From Gracilaria caudata (taxonomy: Eukaryota; Rhodophyta; Florideophyceae; Gracilariales; Gracilariaceae): 64,000 nucleotides of DNA. The DNA lies in contig JASCIV010000003.1 of NCBI GenBank assembly GCA_030374735.1, positions 55,336 to 119,335 on the forward strand. The letters are read 5' to 3'. Made by a program: the position numbers and the translations under genes. Each line of letters starts with the position of its first letter. The first letter of the stretch is position 1. Below are positions 1 through 9,497 of this stretch, piece after piece. Below the pieces are notes generated by a model that was given only the letters and a program-made list of their open reading frames with translations, was not told the origin of the DNA and made no database searches.

Positions 1-271
1 GTCAGGTGCAGTACAGTCGTAGGTCAAGGCCAGCAATGGCTTCCATTTCAGGCTCGCCATCGTTGCCTCCTAGCTCGATGTGCGGGACCAGAACACACTT
101 ATGTCGCGGGTCTCCCTCGTTCAGTGCCTTCCGCTCATCGGGCGCTAGTCTTATTAAGGGCCATTTTTTCCACCACCAAGGAAACTTTCCTTACACCCGG
201 AGCTGCAGCGTCACAAAACCTGTTATGCACCCCTCGCATCTGAACTTTGCGGCGCCGCTTTTGTTTTCCTC
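1..271. other. upstream region of the DUF726 gene
   Basis: This is the left edge of the window. An 89-codon open frame runs through it and overlaps the next gene start by four bases, but it has no recognisable protein features. I read the stretch as 5' flank and untranslated leader of the downstream gene and see no element that I can name. Confidence 0.4.
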
Positions 272-2554
272 ATGAGCAGTGCGAACAGTTTCGAAGCCTC
301 TGCAGCGTCAACGACCGCCTCTCTTCAAGGTCACGAATTGGGCTTTGAGCCGGCTGGCCCTGGGCAGAACCTTCCCGCGGCCGGCATTCTCGCTGCCTGT
401 GCTGCGTCGCTAGCACCTGATCCGACATGGTTGCGAGAATATCTGACTAGAAGTTTTCTCGCATTTTCGCTGCCAAATGGCGCCCGCGATGGTCTCATTG
501 AGCAAGCTTTAGAAATTGCGACATCTGAAGATCCCATGCCGCGCTCCATAGAAGTGGCGGATGCGTATCTCACAGCTTCTTCCTTTGGTCAGTCACAAGC
601 TATACCTCTTATCTCTACAATTCTTGAGGCCGATGTCATAAATTCCACTGTCTATGATGCACGAGCAAGAGAAGCAGTAATGCGGTATATCTCGGCGTTG
701 AGTCTCCCCCCTCGCATTTTGTATACTGCTGAGCACCAACTTGCAGAACTTGTGTTGGCTCTCGCCAATAACGCCACTGTGAATGGCGAAAACGTTGAGT
801 CTGTCGGGGAAGACTCAGCCCATACGCGCCGTAGAGCCAACATGAAGTGGCTTAAAGTTGGTGCGGCGGGTTTGTTTGGAGGTATCGCCCTTGGTATAAG
901 TGGTGGATTGATTGCTCCGGCTTTGCTACCCGCTCTGGGTACAGTTGGTCTGGCTGGCGCAACTGCTCCATTGGCGGCGCTTGGGGGAGGTGGGGCTGTC
1001 GCCGTTGGAAGTCTCTTCGGAGCGGCGGGTGCTGGTGTCGGTGCTGCGGCGATGGCAAGTCGCACCGGTGATATAGAAGAGTTTTCATTTGAGCGATGTA
1101 CACTCTTGCATGGTAACGGTTCCCACGCCTATGACACCGCGCGTATTACTCCAACAGAGAACATTCATGAGGCGTTTGTTCCGCTTTCCACGGAAACAAA
1201 AGCCATTGGTGGGCTTCTAGTTTGGGAAATACTGACCTCGCAGGAGTTTGATATGGTCGTTCCAGCACGAGTAGCGTTTGGAGTCCAAATCCAAGACTTC
1301 GTGCAAGGAGCAGCGCGGCCGGTTTCTCAGTGGCTGCTTCCAGAGCAATTCATGGACGTGGGTGGGCTAGACAAATACGGCAAGGGTAAGCGCCGGCGAA
1401 CCACTGGTGCGATCACAATTACTGAGAACAAAATGTACATGCTTCGCTTCCGATTGATGCCAGGGTCTCTTACTGTCAATATCTCGTACCGCATCGCATT
1501 TGTACCGCCAGGAAAAGAGCCTCCCGTGTGGATCATGGGTGAAAACGAGGAGGGCGCAGTGGAGCATGAGAAGAGCAAAGCCAGGTCCTTATCTATGGCA
1601 ATCCTCGTCCCGGGACTACTGAGCGCAGCTGAAAACAGCGCATACCCTGGAATGTGTGCCGACCAATTTCATGCAACAACCTCGGCTCTGGCAAAGTTCG
1701 GGATACAGACGTTTGCACTGAGATGGGAATCTCAGCTTCTATTAGAACTGAGTAACGCGCTCAAGAAGCTGATAGCGAGATTGACCGTTTCTATTGCAGC
1801 ACAAAACGGTGCTATGATGGTAATCCCAGCCTTGGTGGGGGCGGTAGCACTACCGGTTTCTATTATCGGTGCTCTGCGCACGTTGATTGGCAATATATGG
1901 GCAAGGGCGATCTCGCATGCAGCTGAATGCGGATATATGCTCGCGGCGGAACTTTCGTCCAGGTCATTCGGGAATCGGCCTATTGTGCTCGCAGGTTTCT
2001 CGGTGGGAGCTCTTGTAGTGTTCAGTTGCCTACAGGAGCTCGCGCGGCGCAAACTCGTCGGTATTGTGCATGACGTGTATCTTGTGGGTGCGCCCTGCAC
2101 AGCGGATATAGCAGCATGGCGAGAAGTTAGAACTGTTGTATCAGGAAGGTTGGTGAATGCTTACAATCCACGTGACTGGTACTTGGAATTGTATCACAGA
2201 GGAACGAATTTAGGCTCTGTGGCTGGAAACAAACCCGTGAAAGATAAGGAAGGTATAGCAAATGTTGAAAATGTGTGTCTAGTTCAAGAACAAGTAGCAA
2301 ACCACATGGACTACGCGAAGCGGGCGCAACATATACTGGTTGATCTCGGCATTGCAGACCCAGAAGGCAGAAGATCGTGGTCCAAAGATTTGCAGGCACT
2401 AAACGAGAGTTCCCAGCCCGACCACGTTGAGAAACAAAGCCCCAAAGTTAGCTTCCTTTCCGAAAGTGGTTCTTTGGTCGGCGTAGAAGATGATGTTGTG
2501 CTTTTTAAGGCAAAAAGACCGAGGCCTCTCTTGAAACGTAACTCTAAAACTTAG
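272..2554 (+). CDS. DUF726 / TMCO4-like alpha/beta-hydrolase, membrane-associated
   Basis: This 760-residue protein looks like the DUF726 family (animal TMCO4, fungal Mil1-type proteins), membrane-associated alpha/beta-hydrolase-fold proteins of poorly defined substrate. Residues about 191-262 form a long Gly/Ala-rich hydrophobic block that would span or dip into a membrane. The nucleophile elbow is GFSVG with Ser577, preceded by a hydrophobic strand (PIVLAGFSVG). Plausible acid and base partners are the Asp in NPRDW and the His in NHMDY further on. The C-terminal 100 residues are polar and end in a basic KAKRPRPLLKR stretch. The single open frame starts at the first ATG after a short leader. 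The family assignment rests on domain order and the elbow motif; the substrate is unknown. Confidence 0.75.
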   Translation: MSSANSFEASAASTTASLQGHELGFEPAGPGQNLPAAGILAACAASLAPDPTWLREYLTRSFLAFSLPNGARDGLIEQALEIATSEDPMPRSIEVADAYLTASSFGQSQAIPLISTILEADVINSTVYDARAREAVMRYISALSLPPRILYTAEHQLAELVLALANNATVNGENVESVGEDSAHTRRRANMKWLKVGAAGLFGGIALGISGGLIAPALLPALGTVGLAGATAPLAALGGGGAVAVGSLFGAAGAGVGAAAMASRTGDIEEFSFERCTLLHGNGSHAYDTARITPTENIHEAFVPLSTETKAIGGLLVWEILTSQEFDMVVPARVAFGVQIQDFVQGAARPVSQWLLPEQFMDVGGLDKYGKGKRRRTTGAITITENKMYMLRFRLMPGSLTVNISYRIAFVPPGKEPPVWIMGENEEGAVEHEKSKARSLSMAILVPGLLSAAENSAYPGMCADQFHATTSALAKFGIQTFALRWESQLLLELSNALKKLIARLTVSIAAQNGAMMVIPALVGAVALPVSIIGALRTLIGNIWARAISHAAECGYMLAAELSSRSFGNRPIVLAGFSVGALVVFSCLQELARRKLVGIVHDVYLVGAPCTADIAAWREVRTVVSGRLVNAYNPRDWYLELYHRGTNLGSVAGNKPVKDKEGIANVENVCLVQEQVANHMDYAKRAQHILVDLGIADPEGRRSWSKDLQALNESSQPDHVEKQSPKVSFLSESGSLVGVEDDVVLFKAKRPRPLLKRNSKT

Positions 2555-4048
2555 TAATAGGATTAACTATATGTTTCTACACTCTGCACGACCTGTCTCC
2601 GAGACCGATTATTGTTTGTTCGTTTTGGCCTCAACGATTTCTCAAGATATTGCACATGAGGCAGGGCAACTACGATAAAAGACGGTAACCGCGAAGTGAA
2701 GATCTGTCTCTTCCATCCTTGCAAGTGCTCTTCTTAAATCTTCTGTAACTGTTTAGATCTTCCATGCAAGGATGGATGCAATCGACGGCATCTAAGCACG
2801 AGGTGATCAGGATCCTTTGACGTTTGTCCCGCAGCCACACAGTACCTGTAGCTTCTTTTTCTCCAAATTGGATTTCACCAGATGAAAAGACGGAACGTGT
2901 CCGGTGTAAAACTGCGCGAGTGTCTCTTCAACTTTTCACATGTCCCTTTCCTCATTGAACAGCTCTGGACAGATGAACCTCGTCTCTTTTCACCACATTG
3001 GCACAAGGAAGTCGTTCATCGGTGCCCACAGATTCCTTCAGGTGTCACATCTCGACGCGAGAAACTTCCTTTTCAGTGTACCACTGGTACGAGACAATCC
3101 ACCAAGGAAGAGAACTTGAATCTTTCGAGATCAAAGTCAACGGAACCCCCGTCACGTGTGTCTGTAGTTATCCTTATCTTCATCACGAAGTGAAAGAAAC
3201 TATTGCACACGTCATTCCCTTTCAAGCATCTCTCGAAGCGACTGCAGTGTATTGTTTGCTTCCGATCGCTCTACCGGCTGACAATGATCAAACACAGCGT
3301 ACTCTTTCTGACGATTTCCCGAGTTTGTGGATGCTAATTCATACATTCTTCTATATCCTCAGAAACTCTTCAACTACTCTTCGACGGGGAATTCGTTGCG
3401 GATGTTCTCATTATCTCAGCGTCCTCTACATTATCTGCTAACGCCAACCAGGGAATGGGGGACTTGAAGCGGCACGGAAGCCACATCTCGCCCGTTGACG
3501 AGCATGCTATCTGCCATGTACGTCTGTTGGTCGCTCATTCCCTCGCGAAGTGTACCAAGGCGTTAAAGACCACAGAGAGAGGAATATGCAGCTCAGCGGG
3601 CAGTCTTCTTCTTCTTGTTCTTCTTTATACAGTGGGCAGTCGCACGATGCGATTCGAGTATATCGAGGAGGTCGCGAATTCAGTTCCCGTCTGACCAAAT
3701 GATAGTATGCCTTAAAGACGTAGCCGCTGAACCTGAGAATAAGGTTCGACTCAACGGTGATTTCGAGAGTGGGTGAAGCAATCTTGAAAGTTTAATAGAT
3801 GAGAAGGTCACACTCATGACTCCCTCACAATGCCTACCTTTCTATTTGTCATACTTCTTGTTTCCGCTTAAATGCAAACCGTCGTTGCTTGTAGGAGATT
3901 GTGTGCTTGATTCCATGTTATTCAGATTAACTCTCCTGCTTTTGCTCCGTTTTTTTTGAGGTAGGCGTTATTATGTACTCCAAAGAGAGCAGATACGCCA
4001 ACGAGAAGGTGTGCTTCATGCTCCAAGACTCACGAAATTTGCTAAGCA
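2555..4048. other. intergenic region with a short inverted repeat and unassigned open frames
   Basis: About 1.5 kb separates the hydrolase from the glycosyltransferase. Two overlapping open frames of 103 and 147 codons lie at 2882-3193 and 2998-3441. One contains a protein-like run (SFEIKVNGTPVTCVCSY), but neither has a recognisable domain, so I do not call a gene. A 12-bp perfect inverted repeat lies at 2712-2776. Otherwise the stretch shows T-rich and mixed sequence only. Confidence 0.4.
2712..2776. repeat. 12-bp perfect inverted repeat (hairpin or element ends)
   Basis: TCCATCCTTGCA at 2712-2723 is exactly complementary to TGCAAGGATGGA at 2765-2776, with a 41-base spacer. It lies about 160 bp after the stop of the DUF726 gene, so it could fold in the 3' end of that transcript or mark the ends of a tiny mobile element. 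No target-site duplication is obvious. Confidence 0.5.
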
Positions 4049-5815
4049 GTGAGTATTCAACACCAAGTGGTCATCCCGTCCCATAAGACTGAACTTATCT
4101 CGGAGCTGTGCACTGTTAGAGAGACGAAATTTTTATCGACAGTCCTACACTCTCTTCTCGCATTAAGTGCAAGAAGAGCAAAGCGAGTCAAACGAACTCA
4201 GTATATGAGCATCAGAATAAGTGGGCAAACGATTATTGGCGCTCTTACAAGTACTTTCTTTCTCACCCTCTTCGAAATGTCTAATTCTGGTACGTGGTTC
4301 ATTAGCTATGTCAGGCAAACACACGTTCTCGCCAATCGGAAATCGTACCCATTTCTCCTTGTTGTGCTCATTGCTCCGCTGTTTGCTACAGGAGCTTTGA
4401 CTCTATCTTCAAGTATCATCATTGGCCAGCATGAGAGTTTCGGTGAGAATCAAACATTTTGCAAGGTTCGCGATGCTTGTCGTGTTGGAGACGGGTCCCT
4501 ATTACTGCCTTCATGGATGAAGGAATACTCGGAACATCTTCAGAGATGTGGGCTCCATAGGATATCATTTGTGTTAGGAAGTGATCGGGGAGCTTCAGCA
4601 TTTGTGTCAAAAACTGACGGAACGAAATCTATGGTTGCCTTGAGTTATGAGTACGAAGACATGGATGTCATTGGCTCAGACCTACCGCGAGGAAAACGTG
4701 AGTTGCTAGCGTACGATGTAACACCGTACCTTTTCATAATAGACATGTTCTCACGGTCAGAGAGCTCTTCAAAATTCAGTTTCCAATGCTTCTCGAGTGA
4801 ACCTGATAGTTGTAGAAGATATCATCAAGAACGTTCCCAAAACGCTTTACTCAACCCTTTGCTTCTAATAGACGCCCGGATCTCAAACTCGAAGGAGTAC
4901 CATTGGCCCAAGAGTCTCCTCCGTCTCATAAGGAACAGTGTCATGGGAAAGCTAAAGATCGTTGATATGAAAGACCTTTACGGTTGGAGGGTTCGTACAA
5001 CTGCTTCTTGCTTCCGTTCAATACTCTCTACCAACGTTAGGACCGGAGATATGTCTCCGCAGACGTTCGATGGGACCAATCGCTTTTTCTCTATAAATGG
5101 TTTGTCAAGAAACTATGTAGGCCGAGACCAAAATTCAACCATGCCATGTGTATGTAAGGTTTTGCTGTTGAATCGGTACGGGAAAAGATTCATCGTAGGA
5201 GGAGACACGTTGATCCGAGCAATTGCTTTCTATGCAAAGAAAGTAGCAAGTTTTGATCCCGCTGTTCGCATTGAGGCCGAAGAAGTATTCTTCGAAAACT
5301 CTTCTTTCCATGAACAAGTATCGATCATGCAGGAATCCAGTATTGTTGTTGCTTCGCACGGAGATACAAACTCAAATATAATTTTCCTTAGACCGGGCTC
5401 CCACGTCTTCGAAATTTTCCCCTACGGATACAAGTCAGATATTTTTCGGAACATCTCAGTTGCTTATGGTATTCGGTACCAACAGATAATATCCCAGGCG
5501 GATAGTGAGGTGTTTGAGGCATGCGTTGAGCACTACAACTCAAATGGAGGTTCTTTTCTAGCTCGATACTTAACGAACTGGGAGCAGCAGGCAAGGAAAT
5601 TTTTGAACGAGACTTTACAAAAGAAGAGAAATGTTTGGTCTGACTTTGAGACACTGGAAGACGAAGCTCAAGAATCCTCTCTTCCTAAAAATATGAAAGA
5701 ATGCGCCTCTTATCAGCGGCTAAGTGTTGACTTCAAAGACCTGGCAAGAAAAGTTGCTCTTTCTGCAATTCGACAATGTGGAGTTCAGGGTAATCTAACT
5801 GTCCTCGATCAGTGA
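4049..5815 (+). CDS. GT61-type (DUF563) Golgi glycosyltransferase, paralogue A
   Basis: The 588-residue protein is a type II membrane protein. A hydrophobic anchor at residues about 100-125 (FLLVVLIAPLFATGALTL) is followed by a lumenal catalytic region. The C-terminal half carries the GT61/DUF563 signature: a strand-turn segment (IVVASHGDTNSNIIFL) followed by RPGSHVFEIFPYG, the expected nucleotide-sugar-site neighbourhood. Family members transfer xylose, arabinose or GlcNAc in the Golgi/ER; the donor here cannot be told. The middle region (CRVGDGSLLLPSWMKEYSEH) closely matches the gene at 41851-43761, so the two are paralogues. The anchor lies unusually far from the first Met; starting at a later in-frame Met (residue 52 or 76) would give a more typical short cytosolic tail, so the exact start is uncertain. 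Confidence 0.72.
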   Translation: MSIQHQVVIPSHKTELISELCTVRETKFLSTVLHSLLALSARRAKRVKRTQYMSIRISGQTIIGALTSTFFLTLFEMSNSGTWFISYVRQTHVLANRKSYPFLLVVLIAPLFATGALTLSSSIIIGQHESFGENQTFCKVRDACRVGDGSLLLPSWMKEYSEHLQRCGLHRISFVLGSDRGASAFVSKTDGTKSMVALSYEYEDMDVIGSDLPRGKRELLAYDVTPYLFIIDMFSRSESSSKFSFQCFSSEPDSCRRYHQERSQNALLNPLLLIDARISNSKEYHWPKSLLRLIRNSVMGKLKIVDMKDLYGWRVRTTASCFRSILSTNVRTGDMSPQTFDGTNRFFSINGLSRNYVGRDQNSTMPCVCKVLLLNRYGKRFIVGGDTLIRAIAFYAKKVASFDPAVRIEAEEVFFENSSFHEQVSIMQESSIVVASHGDTNSNIIFLRPGSHVFEIFPYGYKSDIFRNISVAYGIRYQQIISQADSEVFEACVEHYNSNGGSFLARYLTNWEQQARKFLNETLQKKRNVWSDFETLEDEAQESSLPKNMKECASYQRLSVDFKDLARKVALSAIRQCGVQGNLTVLDQ

Positions 5816-6496
5816 TTGTTTAGTCATAGTGAGAAGGTCTGAGCGAGTTTTCTCGTATACCAAATAGACATGAGCAGTGTGAAGGATGCTCCTCAGTTGT
5901 CACTCTCAAGAAAGGTGTAATTGATGTTTCTCCTCGTCCTCAACAGTTTATATCTCCTGAACTTAAACATTCTGCGCGGTGAATATCTCATCCCTCTACC
6001 CAACGCCAGCAAAGCAGATATATGTAGATAAGAAAAAGCAAGAAACCCATAGAAAATCTAGGTCTCACGTTGGTAGTGCGAGCGTCTTCATATATGGACG
6101 GTACTTTCGTAGGAGAAATATCCATCAATGTGGCAGTTAATATTGGGGACATGTGTACTATACATTGTATAGAGGCCTCGCAGTCTTTGAGGGTCTCTGG
6201 AAAGCTCCAGGATGCGGATTCATTTCAAAATCACTGAAGAACCGTATCGGCGCTCGAAACCGAAGCGCAGCGTGTCATGTCAGTTGTCATTGAGAGTATT
6301 GCTCACTTGTTCTTTGGGCAAAAGTAGCCGTTAGGCTCCTTTAGTAACAAATCGCTAGTATTAGTAAGCACTCCCAAGGTGCGCACCATAATCCTGCGTT
6401 TGTAACAGATAAAGCCAGTTCAATTCAAACAGAACTTTAGTCGAATAGCTAGAGATGCCGGCGAAAGGGATAGTAGTATATGTAGATGTAATGGTG
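5816..6496. other. intergenic region, convergent gene ends
   Basis: This is the region between the 3' ends of the glycosyltransferase (+) and the RRM protein (-). It should hold both 3' untranslated regions. The only open frame is short (68 codons, minus strand) and overlaps the RRM gene. I see no RNA gene or repeat. Confidence 0.4.
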
Positions 6497-7366
6497 TTAT
6501 TGGTTACTTGTCGTACTGAGGTTGCTCCCGACATGGGCTTGAGGTGTTGAAACTGTGGCTGACCCATTCGACGAAACTGGTGGACGTTGTGAAGCCTGTT
6601 GTTCGTTTAACCCAGTTTGTGAGATGAGATTCATGAATCCACCTCTTAGAGCCATGAAGCTGTCATTAAGTGTAGTGTTTTGCCTAGCGCTTTCTGCAAG
6701 TCTTTCTGTTTGTTCAGAAAGGTGTAGGCTGTTATCAACCCGTTGGGCTACGTTCTTGGTTTGAGTGGCAACAGTGCTTGCAACGAAGGCGGCGTTTGCC
6801 TTGCTGGTTTCCGCAAAGGTGCGCACGTTACTCGTAACTTGCCATTTTCCATCGAGATCTGTAGCAAAGTCCCGTGTGCGTTGGCTGGCAGCGGCGACTT
6901 GTTCCTTAGCAGATTTCAATACACCTGTTTCAGTCGCATCATCAATCAGCTTTCCCGCTTTCTGCATCTCCGCTGCAACGGCGGAACCAACGCCTGTGAA
7001 AAGGTCCCCAAAACCTGCGAAGCCGCCAAGAATCCCATTCGGCTCAGGATTTGCCTCCGGCAGTATGTTAAAATCATAATCCTCGGGCACTGCTGAAATT
7101 GTGACGGGCTGATCAACAATGGTAGACTTGTCCATGACGATTGCGTCGGCCGTAGCCCTTGACTCTGTGAAAACAACGATGGCCTCCTGAGATGAGTCCT
7201 TCCCGTTCGCAGAACGAACAGAACGTAAGCGTAATGTTTCAATTGGGCAGACAAACGAGAAAAAGTCTTCAATTGCAGCTTGCGTTGCCAGCGGCGAAAT
7301 GTTCCGCACGAGCACGGCGCGGGGTAGAGCTTCTGGAGGTGGGAAAGGCGTTTCTGATGACGTCAT
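6497..7366 (-). CDS. RRM-domain protein of the Vip1 / BPA1-like family
   Basis: The frame is open from 7411, but I choose the internal Met at 7366 because the protein then begins MTSSETPFPPPEALPRAV, directly ahead of the RRM. The result is 289 residues. Residues about 15-90 form an RNA-recognition motif: RAVLVRNISPLATQAAIEDF supplies beta1 and helix 1, and EAIVVFTESRATADAIVM supplies the RNP1-equivalent strand and helix 2. RNP1 is not canonical, as is usual in this family. After it comes an Ala/Lys/Gln-rich helical region (GGFAGFGDLFTGVGSAVAAE, then repeated SAKEQ/AETSKAN-type helices). This order matches fungal Vip1 and plant BPA1 (binding partner of ACD11)-like proteins. Whether it binds RNA or a partner protein is not shown. 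Confidence 0.75.
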   Translation of the reverse strand: MTSSETPFPPPEALPRAVLVRNISPLATQAAIEDFFSFVCPIETLRLRSVRSANGKDSSQEAIVVFTESRATADAIVMDKSTIVDQPVTISAVPEDYDFNILPEANPEPNGILGGFAGFGDLFTGVGSAVAAEMQKAGKLIDDATETGVLKSAKEQVAAASQRTRDFATDLDGKWQVTSNVRTFAETSKANAAFVASTVATQTKNVAQRVDNSLHLSEQTERLAESARQNTTLNDSFMALRGGFMNLISQTGLNEQQASQRPPVSSNGSATVSTPQAHVGSNLSTTSNQ

Positions 7367-7871
7367 TTTAGACAAAAGAAAATGAGAATGCAGTAGATAG
7401 GTCGACCGCAAAGGGATGAGCGTAGCAGCAAGAACGAGTGCGCAAAAGAGTAGTGAGCTGGATGGGCAGGCGGATATGGCGCTTGCTGCTGATACCAGGG
7501 ACGAGGGTCAAAAGGTGAGGTATCTTACTGGCAGGCGATTTGAAAACGGTGCACACGAAACACGGACTGTAAAGCAGCTTCGGATTGCCTCGAAGATCGT
7601 ACTGCGTCCACCACGTTGCGTAAAATTCTGAGTATGAATTCTGCTACAAGGGTAGGGCATTTTGGAACCAAATCGTTTAGTCAACAGGCCACAACTTGTC
7701 AATGCTGATGACCGCGACACTGCAACAGTTGGGTGTTGGCGAAAGCAACTTCGATCCCTTTGAGCTCAATATCTGATATCCGGAAACTTAAGACGAGGCG
7801 TTCAATGTTACAGGAAATGGAGTTGGTCCAGCCTGACATTGACCTCCCCTTCGCGCAATACCGATCTACCC
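7367..7871. other. intergenic region upstream of the RRM gene
   Basis: This 0.5 kb stretch is 5' flank of the RRM gene and 3' flank of the NUP43-like gene; both are on the minus strand. It contains one copy of the dispersed TACAAGGGTA motif at 7645. The short open frames in it have no recognisable content. Confidence 0.4.
7645..7654 (+). promoter_or_regulatory. dispersed TACAAGGGTA motif, copy 1
   Basis: An exact 10-mer copy in the flank about 280 bp upstream of the RRM gene start at 7366. The role is inferred from its recurrence upstream of other genes. Confidence 0.4.
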
Positions 7872-9068
7872 TCATGACAAGCTGCCGAATCCAACCGTCC
7901 CCGCATCAGTAGCGTATGCGAACAAAGCTGCGTTCCGATGTGCGTTTACGCTGTTCACTGCCATCGTTTCGCGGGCAAGATTCGAAATGTCCTGTGGTGA
8001 CACTCGAGCCCGCCAGAATTCACCCTGATCACAGTATGCTCGTTCCATACTGCCGAACCCGCCGCGATCTCCTGCGGTAGCAAAGTCTATCATGCGCACA
8101 TGACCGTCTTCGCCACATGCCAGAAGCAAGCCAGCCCGAGAACTGCTTACTACTCCTAAATCCCATATGGGTCCAGAATGTAGTCCAATGCGATTAAGCG
8201 GAATACTGTCCGACCTGCGATCCCAGATAACTAGCTCTCCATTTCGCATGCCGCCCATCACAAAGTGTGGCTGGCCATGATCTGTACAAACGCAAGTTGC
8301 CACAGATTTCCCAGGATGAATTAGGTCGGTTCGATCGCCGCTTCGCACGTCCCACACAGCCACATCACAACCCGCGGTAATTATTTCGGGCCCTCTCTCA
8401 TCAACGCTTATCAAGTCGCGAAAACCCACTTCATCAAACTGCAGTCCACTTGCTTTTCCAGTATTGACATCGACTATCATCAAACTTCCATGCACCCCCG
8501 CAGCAATTAGCCCAACGCTTGAATATGCTACGGATGATATGCTCTCAGTCTTTCCAAACTTCTCCATATCATAAACCTTGCGTATCATTGCCTTGTCTGG
8601 ATCAGTCCCGGATAGTGTATAAACAGATCCCCCCGAGGACGCGGTGAAGATCTGCCCTTCATCGGTGACACAGATTTTGTTTACCTTCCCTTTGTGAGCC
8701 AGTTCTCGTAACTTGTCGTAGGCCACATCTTGCCTTGCTATCACACCGTAGAAAGTTAACACATCGTGTTCCCCATCTCCACTGCCAGCCAATGCAACTG
8801 CATGCTGAACAGTGTTGGGTAACCATCGAACGCAAGTTTGAGCTGTAGATGTGAAGGAAATGGCTGGCGGGCGAGCGGAAAGCGTCCGGACACCATGCTC
8901 TGCGAGAAGAGGGAAAGTCAGAGATGATTCTCTCGCCTTTGGGTTGAAGTCCGGAACATAGCGATTACTTGGGGAAGCCACCAAGCTCTTGGCGGGAAAT
9001 TGCTTCGGCTCCTGTTTGACTGGAGCTCTTCGTGCTGAACGAGGAATTGTCCGCCTCAGGCCATCCAT
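7872..9068 (-). CDS. NUP43: NUP43-like WD40 nucleoporin
   Basis: The 398-residue protein is a WD40 beta-propeller. Blades can be followed from RWLPNTVQHAVALAGSGDG through VSSVAYSS-type strands (SISSVAYSSVGLIAAGVHGS), VAVWDVRSGD and ELVIWDRRSD, to HSGPIWDLGVVSSSRAG. The closing blade (ETMAVNSVNAHRNAALFAYA followed by TDAGTVGFGSL) resembles the end of NUP43, where a vNSld...GTDA segment ends the protein. NUP43 is a small Y-complex nucleoporin that sits in the nuclear pore scaffold. The N-terminal 45 residues are basic and probably disordered. Identity as NUP43 rather than another propeller is moderately supported. It is transcribed away from the YEATS gene, with a 429-bp shared promoter. Confidence 0.65.
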   Translation of the reverse strand: MDGLRRTIPRSARRAPVKQEPKQFPAKSLVASPSNRYVPDFNPKARESSLTFPLLAEHGVRTLSARPPAISFTSTAQTCVRWLPNTVQHAVALAGSGDGEHDVLTFYGVIARQDVAYDKLRELAHKGKVNKICVTDEGQIFTASSGGSVYTLSGTDPDKAMIRKVYDMEKFGKTESISSVAYSSVGLIAAGVHGSLMIVDVNTGKASGLQFDEVGFRDLISVDERGPEIITAGCDVAVWDVRSGDRTDLIHPGKSVATCVCTDHGQPHFVMGGMRNGELVIWDRRSDSIPLNRIGLHSGPIWDLGVVSSSRAGLLLACGEDGHVRMIDFATAGDRGGFGSMERAYCDQGEFWRARVSPQDISNLARETMAVNSVNAHRNAALFAYATDAGTVGFGSLS

Positions 9069-9497
9069 GTCAGCGGTTTAGATTGTGTTGGTGAGTCCAA
9101 AAAGAGCCGCTGGGCGTAGCATGGATGATCCATGTAAAGGTAGAACGCTACCCTTGTAGAACGCTACCCTCGTATACATAGTACATAGATCTATCTACTG
9201 GATGTACTCGGGTAGTTTACCATTTCTCTCGCTCACCTCTGCACTTTCGAGATAATTTCAAAAATAAACGTTTTGATTCGGATTGATCTTCACAAGTTGT
9301 GAATCACAACGCCCTGCCCCGGTCTAAAGCTTAACCGTAAGACCCTTCACGCGTTTCACTGCAGTCCCGATTCTTCGCCAGACACAGGACTATCTCTCAG
9401 GCTCGAGAACATTCCTGAGCAAAACACATCAAACATTTACAAATCCTACTAGTGTTCGAGAGCCATACGAATCCGCACAGCACTAGGAGAACCTACT
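9069..9497. promoter_or_regulatory. bidirectional promoter region between NUP43-like and YAF9-like genes
   Basis: The two genes diverge from this 429-bp region. It contains two overlapping copies of the dispersed motif at 9140-9174. I see no open frame. Confidence 0.55.
9140..9174 (-). promoter_or_regulatory. two overlapping copies of the extended motif TACAAGGGTAGCGTTCTAC
   Basis: Read on the minus strand, 9140-9158 is TACAAGGGTAGCGTTCTAC and 9156-9174 is TACGAGGGTAGCGTTCTAC, offset by 16 bp and sharing three bases. The array lies 72-106 bp upstream of the NUP43-like start codon and about 325 bp upstream of the YEATS start codon. Confidence 0.5.

Noticed and set aside
2882..3441. Two overlapping open frames between the hydrolase and the glycosyltransferase
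   Set aside because: No domain, no clear start context, and each frame conflicts with the other; one may be a relic but cannot be supported.
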